Positions 26,064 through 34,856 of a stretch of 64,000 bases of DNA are shown here, piece after piece. The notes below the pieces were generated by a model. That model was not told where the DNA came from. It saw only the letters and a list, made by a program, of their open reading frames with translations, and made no database searches. The DNA comes from Candidatus Macondimonas diazotrophica (GTDB lineage Bacteria > Pseudomonadota > Gammaproteobacteria > UBA5335). A program made the translations under genes and the position numbers. Positions within the stretch are counted from its first letter, which is position 1; every line of letters begins with the position of its first letter. Location: assembly GCF_004684205.1 (NCBI RefSeq), contig NZ_SRIO01000003.1, forward strand, positions 176,858 to 240,857. Reading direction: 5' to 3'.

Positions 26064-27388
26064 GAGGTGGTGGTCGACCGGAACCAGAAAGCCGGAGAAT
26101 AGAGGCTACCCCAGAAGAGGGCCAGATAGGGCCAGAAAATCCACTTGGTGATGTGCGCTTCGGTCAGATTGGCGACCAGAAACATGATCAATATGGCCCA
26201 TTGCATGAGCAGGAACCGACCCGGGAGGTGACCGTTCCGGTAGGCCCACAGACCGCCTCGCGCCGCCAGCACGGCAAAGCCGGCAAACAGGAGCACGCCG
26301 ATCAGGCCGGTGGAGACGAGCAATTCCAGCCAGCTGTTATGCAAGTGGGGAATCTCGAACTCTCCGAGTCGATGGGAGAGATCGCCGGACATGGCAAGGG
26401 GACGTACACTGTTGATGCCGATGCCCCACCAGGGGCTCTCCTGCCAGATGGTCCAACCCCAGTGCCACAGGTGAATGCGCCGGCCGAGGGATGTATTGGG
26501 AACTGATTCCCACTGCCCGTTCTCGAGCGCTTGGACGACCACCGCTTCTTCACCAAAGCGCTCGGCGATGTGCGGCCATTGCCCAACTCCGATCAGCGCC
26601 ACCAGCCCCAGCCCGGCCACGCCGCCCGCCAGCGTCCACCCGCGATAATTCGTGCGGGCCCGGATGGCGGTCAATCCCATTGGTATCGTGGCCAGGACCC
26701 CTGTTGCTATCCCGATCCAGACGCCCCGGGTTTGCGTGAACAGCAATCCCACCGTCATCAACATCACCGATACGCCCCACGCCGCGACCCGCAGCCCGAA
26801 TCGCCGTCCACCGCGAGCGCCCCACGCATCGCGCGCCAGAAACAGCAATCCCAGCAGGGCGGTGGCGAAGAACAGCGCGCTGCGCTGGGGGTTCATGCCG
26901 AAACGCAGGCGACCGCCGGCAAGGCCTTTTTCCCAGTAGAGCGGGTACAGGAAATAACGCAGCATCACGATCGCGAAGGCCAGAAACAAGATGGCGTACA
27001 GCCTTCGAATCGCCTGCCAGTCACCACCCAGCCACCAGGCCACCAGAACGATGAAGCCGAGTTTCATCCAGCGGCGGGCAGCCAGGATCTGATCGCCAAG
27101 CGACCCGGGGATCCAGATCTCGCCGATGATGCAGGAAACGGCCAGGTAGAGTGCCCAGATCAGACCCAGGCGGAAGATTCCGTCGCGCAGCAAGCGCTCG
27201 CGCGCCATGGTCCAGCTCGCGGCCAGTGCGAGCAGCATCAGCCATTCGCCGACGTAGCACAGGTCCTTGTGGAGGGTGAGCATGGCCGCATACAGGATCA
27301 AGCCGGCCAGGCCGGCCTGCTCCAGGAACGCGGAGGAGGCCCGTGGCCGGGTGTTGGGAAACCACGTGCGGAGATCGGTCGGTGGCAT
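26060..27388 (-). CDS. O-antigen ligase/polymerase family membrane protein (WaaL-like)
   Basis: A 442-residue integral membrane protein with about twelve hydrophobic segments. A large loop near residues 280-350 has the Wzy_C/WaaL pattern: TQTRGVWIG before it, then SLGRRIHLWHWGWTIWQESPWWGIG and PHLHNSWLELLVSTG, with the conserved His after the loop. Ligases of this type transfer O-antigen from undecaprenyl diphosphate to the lipid A core. The position at the head of a lipopolysaccharide operon supports ligase rather than polymerase. It is divergent from hrpB, 102 bases apart. The ribosome binding site is weak. Confidence 0.82.
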   Translation of the reverse strand: MPPTDLRTWFPNTRPRASSAFLEQAGLAGLILYAAMLTLHKDLCYVGEWLMLLALAASWTMARERLLRDGIFRLGLIWALYLAVSCIIGEIWIPGSLGDQILAARRWMKLGFIVLVAWWLGGDWQAIRRLYAILFLAFAIVMLRYFLYPLYWEKGLAGGRLRFGMNPQRSALFFATALLGLLFLARDAWGARGGRRFGLRVAAWGVSVMLMTVGLLFTQTRGVWIGIATGVLATIPMGLTAIRARTNYRGWTLAGGVAGLGLVALIGVGQWPHIAERFGEEAVVVQALENGQWESVPNTSLGRRIHLWHWGWTIWQESPWWGIGINSVRPLAMSGDLSHRLGEFEIPHLHNSWLELLVSTGLIGVLLFAGFAVLAARGGLWAYRNGHLPGRFLLMQWAILIMFLVANLTEAHITKWIFWPYLALFWGSLYSPAFWFRSTTTS

Positions 27389-27464
27389 CGCAGCTCGGGT
27401 GAAGTGATTCCAAAACCGCCAACGATACCACCATTCAGCAGCCGATTAAGGCTGGATGCTTGGG

Positions 27465-27470
27465 TACAAT
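27465..27470 (+). promoter_or_regulatory. Possible -10 box of hrpB
   Basis: TACAAT lies 20 bases before the hrpB GTG start. Transcription would begin near 27477 and leave a leader of only about 14 bases that still contains the GAGG site. I see no good -35, so this is tentative. Confidence 0.28.
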
Positions 27471-27490
27471 GGCGCCATGACGAGGCTGTC

Positions 27491-29986
27491 GTGACATCTT
27501 CCCTGCCGATCACGCCGATGCTGCCCGAGATCAGCCGCCTGCTGGCCGAGCGGGGTGCGCTGGTGTTGCAGGCCGAACCCGGTGCGGGCAAGACAACCCG
27601 GGTTCCACCGGCACTTCTCGCTGCCCCTTGGCTGGCAAAGCGGCGCATTCTGGTGCTTGAGCCACGCCGGTTGGCTGCCATCATGGCTGCCCGGCGCATG
27701 GCGGCCGAACGGGGTGAAGTCGTCGGCGAAACGATCGGTTATCGAGTGCGGCTCGACCAATGCATCGGGCCGCGCACGCGCATCGAGGTGGTCACCAATG
27801 GCGTTTTCACGCGCCTGATCCAGAGCGATCCCGCGCTCGAGGATTACGGCTTGGTGATTTTCGATGAGTGCCATGAGCGCAGTCAGCAGGCCGATCTCGG
27901 CTGGGCATTGGCGCTGGAAAGCCGGGCTGCGCTGCGCGAGGATCTGCGCCTGTTGGCGATGAGTGCCACGATTGATGGCCGGGAGCACGCCCGGTTGCTG
28001 GGAAATGCCCCCATCCTCGAATGTCCCGGCCGTATGTTTCCGGTAACGATACATTATCGGCCGCCGCCGGTTTCCACGGCCCCGAGACATCAGGTGACAT
28101 CGGACTGGGTGTCAGCCGTGAATCGGGCGCTGAAGGAAACGACGGGCGGGGTGCTGGTGTTTCTCCCCGGCGTTCCCGAAATCCGGCAGCTCGCCACGGC
28201 ACTGGCTGAGGCGAACCCGGGCCCCGATGTCGTGGTAATGCCGCTCTTCGGCGATCAGGCGCCCACCGCACAACAGGCAGCGCTGATGCCTGCGGCCCCG
28301 GGGAAACGGAAACTCGTGCTCGCGACCGCTGTTGCCGAGACCAGCCTCACCCTGCCGGACATCGCTGTCGTCATCGATACCGGTCTGTCGCGAACCGCCC
28401 GGTTCGACCCGGCGCGCGCCATGGAACGTCTGGTGACCGTGCCCGTCTCGCGAGCAGCGGCCGAGCAGCGGGCCGGTCGCGCCGGACGGCAGGGTCCCGG
28501 CGTCTGTTATCGGCTTTACGCGCAAGCGACGTTCGAGGGCGCGCTGCGGCAAAACGAGCCGGAGATCCGTCAGGCAGATCTGGCCGGATTGGCACTGGAA
28601 CTCGCGCTCTGGGGCGTGACTGATCCGGGGATGCTGCGGTGGCTGGATGCGCCGCATCCGGCGCGATTTGCGCAAGCGCGCGAGCTGCTTCAGGCGCTCG
28701 AGGCGCTGGATGGCGCGGGACGCATCACTGCGCACGGCCAGGCCATGGCCCGGTTGGGTGTTCATCCACGGCTCGCGCATCTGCTGCTGCGTGCCCGGGA
28801 TGCCGGCGTCGGCCAGCTCGCGTGCCGCCTTGCCGCACTGATCGAAAGCCGCGACCCGATGCGCCGGAGTCAAGCGCCCGTCTTCGCCGACATTCAGGAC
28901 CGGCTGGTTCTTTTCGAGGCGGGCGGCCGGGCGCGAATGGACCCGTTACGGCGGCTTGCCGACCAGTTGGCTCAGCGGCTGGGTGTGAACGATGCGGAGG
29001 AGACGGCGCCGGATGAGGACGGTGTGGGGCGGCTGCTGGCCTGGGCCTATCCGGACCGCATCGCCCAGTTCCAGACCCCGGGGCTCTTCCGGTTGTTATC
29101 AGGACGCCGCGCTCGGCTCGATCCCGCAGATTCACTGGCCAACGCGCCCTATCTTGTCGTCGCCCGGCTGGGTGGCGGGGAGACCGAAGCGCGTATTCAT
29201 CTGGCGGCACCGATTTCGCCGACCGCACTGTTCGACATTGCCGGCGAGCGGATCATCGAAGCGGTAGACACCGGGTTCGATCCGATGCGCGAGAGCATGG
29301 TGACCCGACGGCGGCGACGGCTGGGCGCGTTGATTCTGGAGGAGTCGCCGCTGCCTCGCCCGGATCCGGCGGCTCTGGCAACGGCCTGGACGACGTGGTT
29401 GGCGGGCGAGGGCTGGACCCGGTTGATCTGGGGCAGGCGAGCGGCGCTGCTGCGCGCGCGATTGGCCCGCATGGGGGCGCTGGACCCGAGCGGCGACTGG
29501 CCCGATGTTACCGATGCGGCGCTGCGGAACGGCGTGGCGAATTGGCTGGAACCCTTTCTGGCTGGCCTGACCAGTCTCGGCCAGATCGATGACGATCTGG
29601 TGCATGCCGCGCTCGCGGCCCAGGTACCGCCCGGCGGTATGCGTCGTCTCGACGGGCTGCTGCCGACTCATTTCCAGACACCGGCCGGAAGGCAGGCTCC
29701 GATCGATTACATCCAGAATCCACCCGTGCTGGCCGTTAAACTGCAGGAAATGTTCGGGCAGACAGACACCCCTGTCTTGGCTGAAGGCCGGCAGGCTCTG
29801 GTGATTCATCTGCTTTCTCCGGCGGGTCGGCCGCTGGCGATCACGTCCGATCTGGCAAGTTTCTGGAAGCAAGCGTATCCGGAGGTCAAAAAGCAAATGC
29901 GTGGGCGCTATCCTCGCCATCCCTGGCCGGATGATCCCCTGACGGCGGCCCCCACCGCACGGGCCAAGCCGAAGGCACTGCCATGA
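27491..29986 (+). CDS. hrpB: ATP-dependent RNA helicase HrpB
   Basis: An 831-residue DEAH-box-type helicase, against 824 in E. coli. Motif I is EPGAGKTTR (Lys34), motif II DECHERS, motif III SATIDGR, and motif VI AAAEQRAGRAGRQGPG. The HA2/winged-helix region and the HrpB C-terminal domain follow. The true start is a GTG at 27491, preceded by GAGG at five bases; the frame stays open about 320 codons further upstream, but that stretch lies over waaL and has no family match. A five-codon ORF (ATGACGAGGCTGTCGTGA, 27477-27494) ends on the hrpB start codon, so reinitiation may matter. The TGA overlaps the next gene's ATG. Confidence 0.93.
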   Translation: MTSSLPITPMLPEISRLLAERGALVLQAEPGAGKTTRVPPALLAAPWLAKRRILVLEPRRLAAIMAARRMAAERGEVVGETIGYRVRLDQCIGPRTRIEVVTNGVFTRLIQSDPALEDYGLVIFDECHERSQQADLGWALALESRAALREDLRLLAMSATIDGREHARLLGNAPILECPGRMFPVTIHYRPPPVSTAPRHQVTSDWVSAVNRALKETTGGVLVFLPGVPEIRQLATALAEANPGPDVVVMPLFGDQAPTAQQAALMPAAPGKRKLVLATAVAETSLTLPDIAVVIDTGLSRTARFDPARAMERLVTVPVSRAAAEQRAGRAGRQGPGVCYRLYAQATFEGALRQNEPEIRQADLAGLALELALWGVTDPGMLRWLDAPHPARFAQARELLQALEALDGAGRITAHGQAMARLGVHPRLAHLLLRARDAGVGQLACRLAALIESRDPMRRSQAPVFADIQDRLVLFEAGGRARMDPLRRLADQLAQRLGVNDAEETAPDEDGVGRLLAWAYPDRIAQFQTPGLFRLLSGRRARLDPADSLANAPYLVVARLGGGETEARIHLAAPISPTALFDIAGERIIEAVDTGFDPMRESMVTRRRRRLGALILEESPLPRPDPAALATAWTTWLAGEGWTRLIWGRRAALLRARLARMGALDPSGDWPDVTDAALRNGVANWLEPFLAGLTSLGQIDDDLVHAALAAQVPPGGMRRLDGLLPTHFQTPAGRQAPIDYIQNPPVLAVKLQEMFGQTDTPVLAEGRQALVIHLLSPAGRPLAITSDLASFWKQAYPEVKKQMRGRYPRHPWPDDPLTAAPTARAKPKALP

Positions 29987-31176
29987 GGCGATCAAGCGCG
30001 GCGCGCGCGCGCTCTGCCATGTTGTGGCCCGATTATGCCGGGGGCAGCCTGCTCAACCTGATGGCCAGCATCGAGCTTGCCTGCGGCGGGCCGGGGCGCG
30101 GCTATGCGCCGTTGCGGTACGTGCCGCCTGGATTCGGGTCCGCACGTCACTTGGTGCTGTTGTTGGTGGACGGTCTCGGCGATGGCCTGCTCGAGACGGC
30201 ATCGGGGGGAGCGTTTCTGCGCGCTCATCGCGTCGGCAGCCTCACCTCGGTCTTTCCCAGCACCACGGCCAGTGCCATTACCACCGTCCTGACCGGGCTT
30301 GCCCCGGCGGCACACGGGCTCACCGGCTGGCACGTCTATGCGAGCGAACTGGATCAGGTGATTGCCCCCTTGCCGCTGTGGATCCGCGGCGAACGCTTTC
30401 CCCATGCCGATGCGGAGCGGTGGTGCAAGCAGTTGTTCGTGGCCGACCCATTGGCCGACCGTCTGACGCGCGAGTGTCATGTGGTGTCACCCTGGTTCAT
30501 CTGCGACTCGCCGTACAATCGGCACCATACGGGCAGTGCCGAGCGCTGGCCCTATCGTGGTCTGCCGGGCTTGTTCGAGACCCTGGAGTCGGTGCTCCGC
30601 CGCGCGGAAGCTCCCACCTATACCTATGCCTACTATGGAGAGATCGACCGGCTCGGCCATGAATGCGGCATCGGCAGCCGGCAGGTGGCCGCCGAATTGG
30701 CCACGTTCGATGCGGCGCTCGAGGACTTCGTCGCGCGGATGGGGGGACGCGATGTGGAGTTTGTCATCACCGCGGATCACGGCTTCATCGACAACCCGCC
30801 GCACGATCAGGTGCGCTTGGGCGATCATCCCCGGCTCGTACATGCCCTGATGCGGCCTCTGTGCGGCGAGCGCCGGCTGGCCTACGCCTATGTCGAGCCG
30901 GGGCGTTCGGCGGAGGTTGCGGCGTTGGCGGCAGAGGAACTCGCCGATGCGGCCATCATTCAGCACCGCGATACCGTGCTCGACGCGGGCTGGTTCGGCC
31001 CGGGTCCTGTGCATCCTCGCCTGCATGAGCGGGTGGGTGATCTGGTGCTGGTCCTGCGCGAGCCGTGGGTGATCATCGATCAGGTGCCGGGTGAGCGGCC
31101 TCATGATCAGGTGGGTGTGCATGGGGGCGTGAGCCGGGCCGAGATGCAGGTGCCGCTGATCCATTTCGCGCCGTGA
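29983..31176 (+). CDS. Type I phosphodiesterase / alkaline phosphatase superfamily protein
   Basis: A 397-residue protein of the nucleotide pyrophosphatase/phosphodiesterase fold. The first metal Asp is in LVDGLGDG, the nucleophilic Thr in VFPSTTASA, and the other metal ligands in EIDRLGHECG, ITADHGF and GVHGG. No signal peptide is visible, so it is probably cytoplasmic. The substrate is unknown; family members cleave nucleotide or phosphonate-type esters. It is coupled to hrpB through an ATGA overlap, although no functional tie is evident. Confidence 0.82.
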   Translation: MRRSSAARARSAMLWPDYAGGSLLNLMASIELACGGPGRGYAPLRYVPPGFGSARHLVLLLVDGLGDGLLETASGGAFLRAHRVGSLTSVFPSTTASAITTVLTGLAPAAHGLTGWHVYASELDQVIAPLPLWIRGERFPHADAERWCKQLFVADPLADRLTRECHVVSPWFICDSPYNRHHTGSAERWPYRGLPGLFETLESVLRRAEAPTYTYAYYGEIDRLGHECGIGSRQVAAELATFDAALEDFVARMGGRDVEFVITADHGFIDNPPHDQVRLGDHPRLVHALMRPLCGERRLAYAYVEPGRSAEVAALAAEELADAAIIQHRDTVLDAGWFGPGPVHPRLHERVGDLVLVLREPWVIIDQVPGERPHDQVGVHGGVSRAEMQVPLIHFAP

Positions 31177-31212
31177 CCGGGCGTTTCCTCCGCCGGCGCT
31201 TTCGCCCGTTGC

Positions 31213-31635
31213 TCAGGACGATTCCGGTGGCGGCGCCGGCTGATGGGGTACACCGCTCAGCGCGGGGTCCATGCAGGCCCATGCCGGCGCACTGGCAGTC
31301 CAGATGTTCAGCTGGGGACGAATCGACGCGGGTTCGTCGAGGTTGCCAGCCCGCAGCACCCTGAGATGCGGGCGCGCTGCGGAACGGGCAAACAGATGGG
31401 TGCCACAGCTGGGGCAGAACTCGCGGGTTACCCGATTGCCGCTGTCTGCGCTCTTGGTGTACTCGGCGAGCGTCCCGCGAATCGAAAGTGTGTCCTCCGG
31501 GACGAGCACATTGACCGAGCCGTTGGCGGAGAGGTGCTGACAATCCCGGCACCAGCAGATGCGTATGGACAAGGGCTCCCCGGTGAGGGTGAAACGCACC
31601 GCGCCGCACAGGCAGCCACCGCTTCGTTGGTTCAT
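31213..31635 (-). CDS. GFA-family zinc protein (Gfa/CENP-V-like)
   Basis: A 140-residue protein of the GFA family. The zinc cysteines are GGCLCGAVRF near residue 8-10, ICWCRDCQHLS near 27-32, and EFCPSCGTHLF near 94-97. Family members include a proposed glutathione-dependent formaldehyde-activating protein, but most have no proven role. The tail (ALSGVPHQPAPPPESS) is proline rich. It is read away from the REP-like palindrome and the divergent glycosyltransferase gene. Confidence 0.85.
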   Translation of the reverse strand: MNQRSGGCLCGAVRFTLTGEPLSIRICWCRDCQHLSANGSVNVLVPEDTLSIRGTLAEYTKSADSGNRVTREFCPSCGTHLFARSAARPHLRVLRAGNLDEPASIRPQLNIWTASAPAWACMDPALSGVPHQPAPPPESS

Positions 31636-31953
31636 CGGTTTCTCCGGTTCGAATCGAGCGAGTCAGACGATGGCATCGGTCACCGGGTCCCCAAAGGGGG
31701 TTGGCGCTGACGGACGCCGCATGAGTCAGGTCGGGTGAGTGCCTACCATAGCACTCATCCGGCCTGACGGCGCGGAGCGCTGCATCGAATGCATCGGGGC
31801 CGGTGAAGCGGCGTCCCGCGGGCAAGGATCAGGCGATGCGCATGATCCACGTCCCCGCCGAAATTGTCGCAGTTTTGCAATCTGGCAGTTCTAGGATGAT
31901 CACCACGATCTCCCGCCCGACGGGGAGGCTCCATCCGCCAAAGGAGCGTCTGG
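31636..31953. other. Divergent intergenic region with REP-like palindrome
   Basis: These 318 bases carry no credible gene. The outstanding feature is the 18-base-pair inverted repeat at 31725-31768. A GGTTCGAATC at 31645-31654 looks like a tRNA T-loop but the flanks do not pair. A ribosome binding site AAGGAG (31941-31946) marks the start of the next gene. Confidence 0.6.
31725..31768. repeat. REP-like palindromic element
   Basis: GTCAGGTCGGGTGAGTGC (31725-31742) and GCACTCATCCGGCCTGAC (31751-31768) form an 18-pair stem, two of them G-U, with the loop CTACCATA. The arm GTCAGGCCGGAT resembles the head of enterobacterial REP elements (GTAGGCCGGAT). No T-run follows on either strand, so it is not a simple terminator. 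It may serve as a target of REP-associated transposase, gyrase or IHF, or as an mRNA end; I see no second copy in the window. Confidence 0.6.
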
Positions 31954-33108
31954 GTGCATCTGGCTGACATCACGTTTTTCTATGCACCGGACAGTGGCGG
32001 CGTACGTCGTTACCTGGAAGTCAAGCGCCAGATGCTGGGGCGGCTGCCCGGCTGGCGACACACCCTGGTAGTGCCGGGACGCCGGTCCCGGCGAGCCGGG
32101 GACATCCGATACGTGGCTGCTGCGCCCCTGCCGTTCAGCCATGGTTATCGATTTCCCTGGCGGCAGGCTGGCTGGCTGAAGGCACTTGAGGCGGCCCGCC
32201 CCGATCTGATCGAGGCCGCCGACCCGGGTATCCCGGGCTGGGCGGCGCTGGAGGCTGGTCAGCGCCTCGGTGTCCCGGTCGTGGGGTTCTACCATTCCGA
32301 CGTGCTGTCGCTGGCCGGTCGCTGCGGTGGTCAGGTGCTGCGCGAGCCTACCGGTCGCTATCTGCGGGCGTTCTACAGCCGCTGCGATCGCGTGCTTGCG
32401 CCGAGTCGCTACGTGCTCGAGTGCCTTGCGCGGCTCGAGATCCCGAATCTTGGCATCCAGGGTCTGGGTGTGGATTGCACGGCTTTTCACCCGCAGTTCT
32501 CGGACCCGATGGCGCTCAAAGCGCGGCTCCGCCTGGCACCCGAAACGCATCTGGCCGTATTCGTGGGGCGTGCCGCGCCGGAGAAGAATCTCCCGGTGCT
32601 GCTGCAGGCCTTCGCCCTGCTGGGTGCGCGTTATCATCTGCTGCTGGTTGGTCCGGGCATGCCCAAGGTCTCGCAAGCCAACGTCACGGTGCGGTCGCGC
32701 TATGTCCGGGGTACGGCGCTGTCACGCCTGCTGGCCAGCGCAGATGTCTTCGTGCATGCCGGCGATTGCGAAACCTTCGGCTTGGTCGTGCTGGAGGCTA
32801 TGGCGAGCGGGACCCCGGTGGTGGTCAGCCGCCGCGGCGCGCTGCCGGAACTGGTGTCGCCCGAGGCGGGTGTCGTGGCTGCGGCGCCACAGGCACGGCC
32901 CATGGCTGAAGCGGTGCGCGCCCTGTTCGAAGCGGATCACGCTGCGATGCGGCAGCGGGCGCGGTGCTGGGTGCAGACCCGCTGGGATTGGGCGATTCAG
33001 ATGGAGCAACTCAGGCAGACCTATGAACAGCTTGTCGACCCCCGCCCCGCGACCGGACGCGGTGATTTCGAATCCCTCCCGCGGCACGCTGATGGTGGTG
33101 CTGCATGA
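31954..33108 (+). CDS. Family 4 glycosyltransferase of an envelope cluster
   Basis: A 384-residue GT-B enzyme. The N-terminal motif is DSGGVRRYLEVKR, the start of the C-terminal domain is VFVGRAAPEKNLPVLLQAF, and the donor motif is FVHAGDCETFGLVVLEAMASG. Related enzymes glycosylate lipids such as phosphatidylinositol or diacylglycerol. The start is a GTG preceded by AAGGAG at seven bases. The last 86 bases overlap the deacetylase gene. The tight order glycosyltransferase, deacetylase, UPF0104 suggests assembly and export or flipping of a glycolipid. Confidence 0.85.
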   Translation: MHLADITFFYAPDSGGVRRYLEVKRQMLGRLPGWRHTLVVPGRRSRRAGDIRYVAAAPLPFSHGYRFPWRQAGWLKALEAARPDLIEAADPGIPGWAALEAGQRLGVPVVGFYHSDVLSLAGRCGGQVLREPTGRYLRAFYSRCDRVLAPSRYVLECLARLEIPNLGIQGLGVDCTAFHPQFSDPMALKARLRLAPETHLAVFVGRAAPEKNLPVLLQAFALLGARYHLLLVGPGMPKVSQANVTVRSRYVRGTALSRLLASADVFVHAGDCETFGLVVLEAMASGTPVVVSRRGALPELVSPEAGVVAAAPQARPMAEAVRALFEADHAAMRQRARCWVQTRWDWAIQMEQLRQTYEQLVDPRPATGRGDFESLPRHADGGAA

Positions 33109-33814
33109 TGTCGCGCCGCAGACCTGGGGGCGTTACCGCGTCCTTCTGGAGACGCTGGACCGCAGCGGAATTCCCTGCTCCTTGCTGGTGGTGACCGACT
33201 ATCACGGTCAAGGCGGCTTGCCGGCACACCCCGAGTTCGTTGCGGCATTGCGCCTGCGTCGCGAGCGCGGTGATGAAATCGTGTTTCACGGTGTGTGGCA
33301 TCAGGACAAGGAGCCGCTGGGTCTGTCGCCGCGGCAATGGATCCTTCGCCGCCTGTACACGGCGCGGGAAGGCGAGTTTGCGGCCCTGAGCGCGCCGCGC
33401 GCGCTGGGCCGTGTGGCGCATGGGCTGCAGCAGCTGGCCGACGTGGGGTTGACCGCGCAGGGTTTTGTGGCGCCGGCCTGGCTCATGAGCCGGGGCACGC
33501 GGCAGGCCTTGCCCATGCTGCCGATGCGCTATGCGGCCGGTCGGCGGTGTCTGTATCGCTTGCCCGACTGGCAGGTCCAGCCCCAGGTGAGTCTGGTCTG
33601 GAGTGTGCGCAGCCGGACACGACGCGTTCTGTCGCGAGTGCGCAACGATTGGGTGTTGTGGCGTGGCCGAAAGCGTCCGTCAGTCCGCCTCGACATTCAT
33701 CCGGCTGATCTGGAGTACCCGGCTGTAGCGCGCTGGTGGCTCCGGACACTGGAGCGACTGGTACACGAGCGCGAGTCGCTGACCAAAGCGGCCTGGGTGG
33801 CCCGCTGGAGCTGA
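33023..33814 (+). CDS. DUF2334 polysaccharide deacetylase-like protein
   Basis: A 263-residue protein of the DUF2334 branch of NodB-type deacetylases. Metal-site motifs are VLHDVAP (Asp-based) near the N-terminus and FHGVWH (HxxxH) near residue 90, followed by FVAPAWLMS and a C-terminal RLDIHPADLEYP. There is no signal peptide, which fits a cytoplasmic deacetylase acting on a lipid- or nucleotide-linked sugar. The start is uncertain: the ATG at 33023 lies inside the glycosyltransferase gene; a shorter form from 33092 (MVVLHD) is possible. An AAAGGAG site at its end serves the next gene. Confidence 0.8.
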   Translation: MNSLSTPAPRPDAVISNPSRGTLMVVLHDVAPQTWGRYRVLLETLDRSGIPCSLLVVTDYHGQGGLPAHPEFVAALRLRRERGDEIVFHGVWHQDKEPLGLSPRQWILRRLYTAREGEFAALSAPRALGRVAHGLQQLADVGLTAQGFVAPAWLMSRGTRQALPMLPMRYAAGRRCLYRLPDWQVQPQVSLVWSVRSRTRRVLSRVRNDWVLWRGRKRPSVRLDIHPADLEYPAVARWWLRTLERLVHERESLTKAAWVARWS

Positions 33815-33831
33815 GAAAGGAGCGTCAAGCG

Positions 33832-34830
33832 GTGCGACACCATCCGTGGATCCTGCTCGGAATCGCCGTGCTGGCCGGCTTGGCCGTGCCACTCGGATAC
33901 GGCGGCGGCGCGTCGCTGCGCCTGTTGTGGCAGGTGCCCTGGCCGCTGTTCGCCCTCGGTCCGTTTCTGGCCTTAATCGCCTGGAATTTCAGCGCGTTGC
34001 GGCTTCGGCTGATGACCTTGGGACGCGTTCGGCTGGGCCAGCGTGAAGCGCTGGCGACCGTGATGGCGACCGAGTGTGTCGTCAATGCCACACCCATGGG
34101 ACTGGCGGGCCCGGTGGCTTACGCTACCCTGCTGAGCCGTCATGGCCTGCGCAGCGCCGAGGGCGCGGCGATCTACACCATGGATCAGCTGATCGACCTG
34201 ACCTTCTTCCTCGCACTGATCCCGATCATGGCGTGGTGGTGTCCGTTGTGGCCGCCGGGCCTGGAGTTCGGCGCCATGATGGCGGTTGGCCTGCTGCTGG
34301 GGCTGGTTCTCATCGCCATCGCAGCAGTGATCCGCTTTCGCCGCATCCTGCAGTGGGGGAACACACTGGGCGGAATGACGGGCGTCACGCCGCAGGCGCG
34401 CCGTCGCATCGGCCGTTTCGCGTTGCAATTTCGCCGCCGCATCCAGGAATTGATGAGTATCCCTCGGCTCCGCCTGCTGGCGATCTATGTGGTCTGTGCA
34501 CTGCAGTGGGTGACCCGCTACAGCGTGCTCTATGTGGTGTTGTGGGGACTGAATGCGCCGCTGGCCTGGGCCACCGTGTTCCTGGTGCAGATGGTCGCGC
34601 TCAGTGCGGGTCAGATCGGGATGTTGCCCGGTGGTGCCGGCGTGGCTGAGATGGGCTCGGCGTTCCTGCTGTCACCATACGTGGCGGCGCCGCAGTTGGC
34701 GACGGCATTGCTGCTCTGGCGTTTCTCCACCTATTACTGGCATCTTCTGGCAGGAGCCCCGGTTCTGTTGCTGCTGATCGGTCGCCATGGTGTGCGCAAT
34801 CTCCAGCGGCGCGTGAGCGAGGGGCCCTGA
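33832..34830 (+). CDS. UPF0104/LPG-synthase-type membrane protein
   Basis: A 332-residue membrane protein with about eight hydrophobic segments and the UPF0104 pattern: VNATPMGLAGPVAYATLLSR near residue 85 and GMLPGGAGVAEMGSAFLLS near residue 265. This fold is the flippase half of lysylphosphatidylglycerol synthase, and stand-alone members are thought to move lipids. The GTG at 33832 follows AAAGGAG at nine bases, and fits better than the longer frame to 33736 over the deacetylase gene. It ends the three-gene run. Substrate unknown. Confidence 0.82.
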   Translation: MRHHPWILLGIAVLAGLAVPLGYGGGASLRLLWQVPWPLFALGPFLALIAWNFSALRLRLMTLGRVRLGQREALATVMATECVVNATPMGLAGPVAYATLLSRHGLRSAEGAAIYTMDQLIDLTFFLALIPIMAWWCPLWPPGLEFGAMMAVGLLLGLVLIAIAAVIRFRRILQWGNTLGGMTGVTPQARRRIGRFALQFRRRIQELMSIPRLRLLAIYVVCALQWVTRYSVLYVVLWGLNAPLAWATVFLVQMVALSAGQIGMLPGGAGVAEMGSAFLLSPYVAAPQLATALLLWRFSTYYWHLLAGAPVLLLLIGRHGVRNLQRRVSEGP

Positions 34831-34856
34831 TCCTTTTGCCGTCCGGAGAACCGCCT

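Noticed and set aside
26531..27490. A 320-codon N-terminal extension of HrpB
   Set aside because: It lies over the waaL-like gene on the other strand, has no HrpB similarity, and the GTG at 27491 has a ribosome site and gives the normal length.
31636..31665. A possible tRNA T-arm (GGTTCGAATC)
   Set aside because: The five bases on each side of the loop do not pair, and no acceptor or anticodon arm is present.
32270..33022. An upstream extension of the DUF2334 frame
   Set aside because: It lies inside the glycosyltransferase gene in another frame and shows no deacetylase motif before residue 33.
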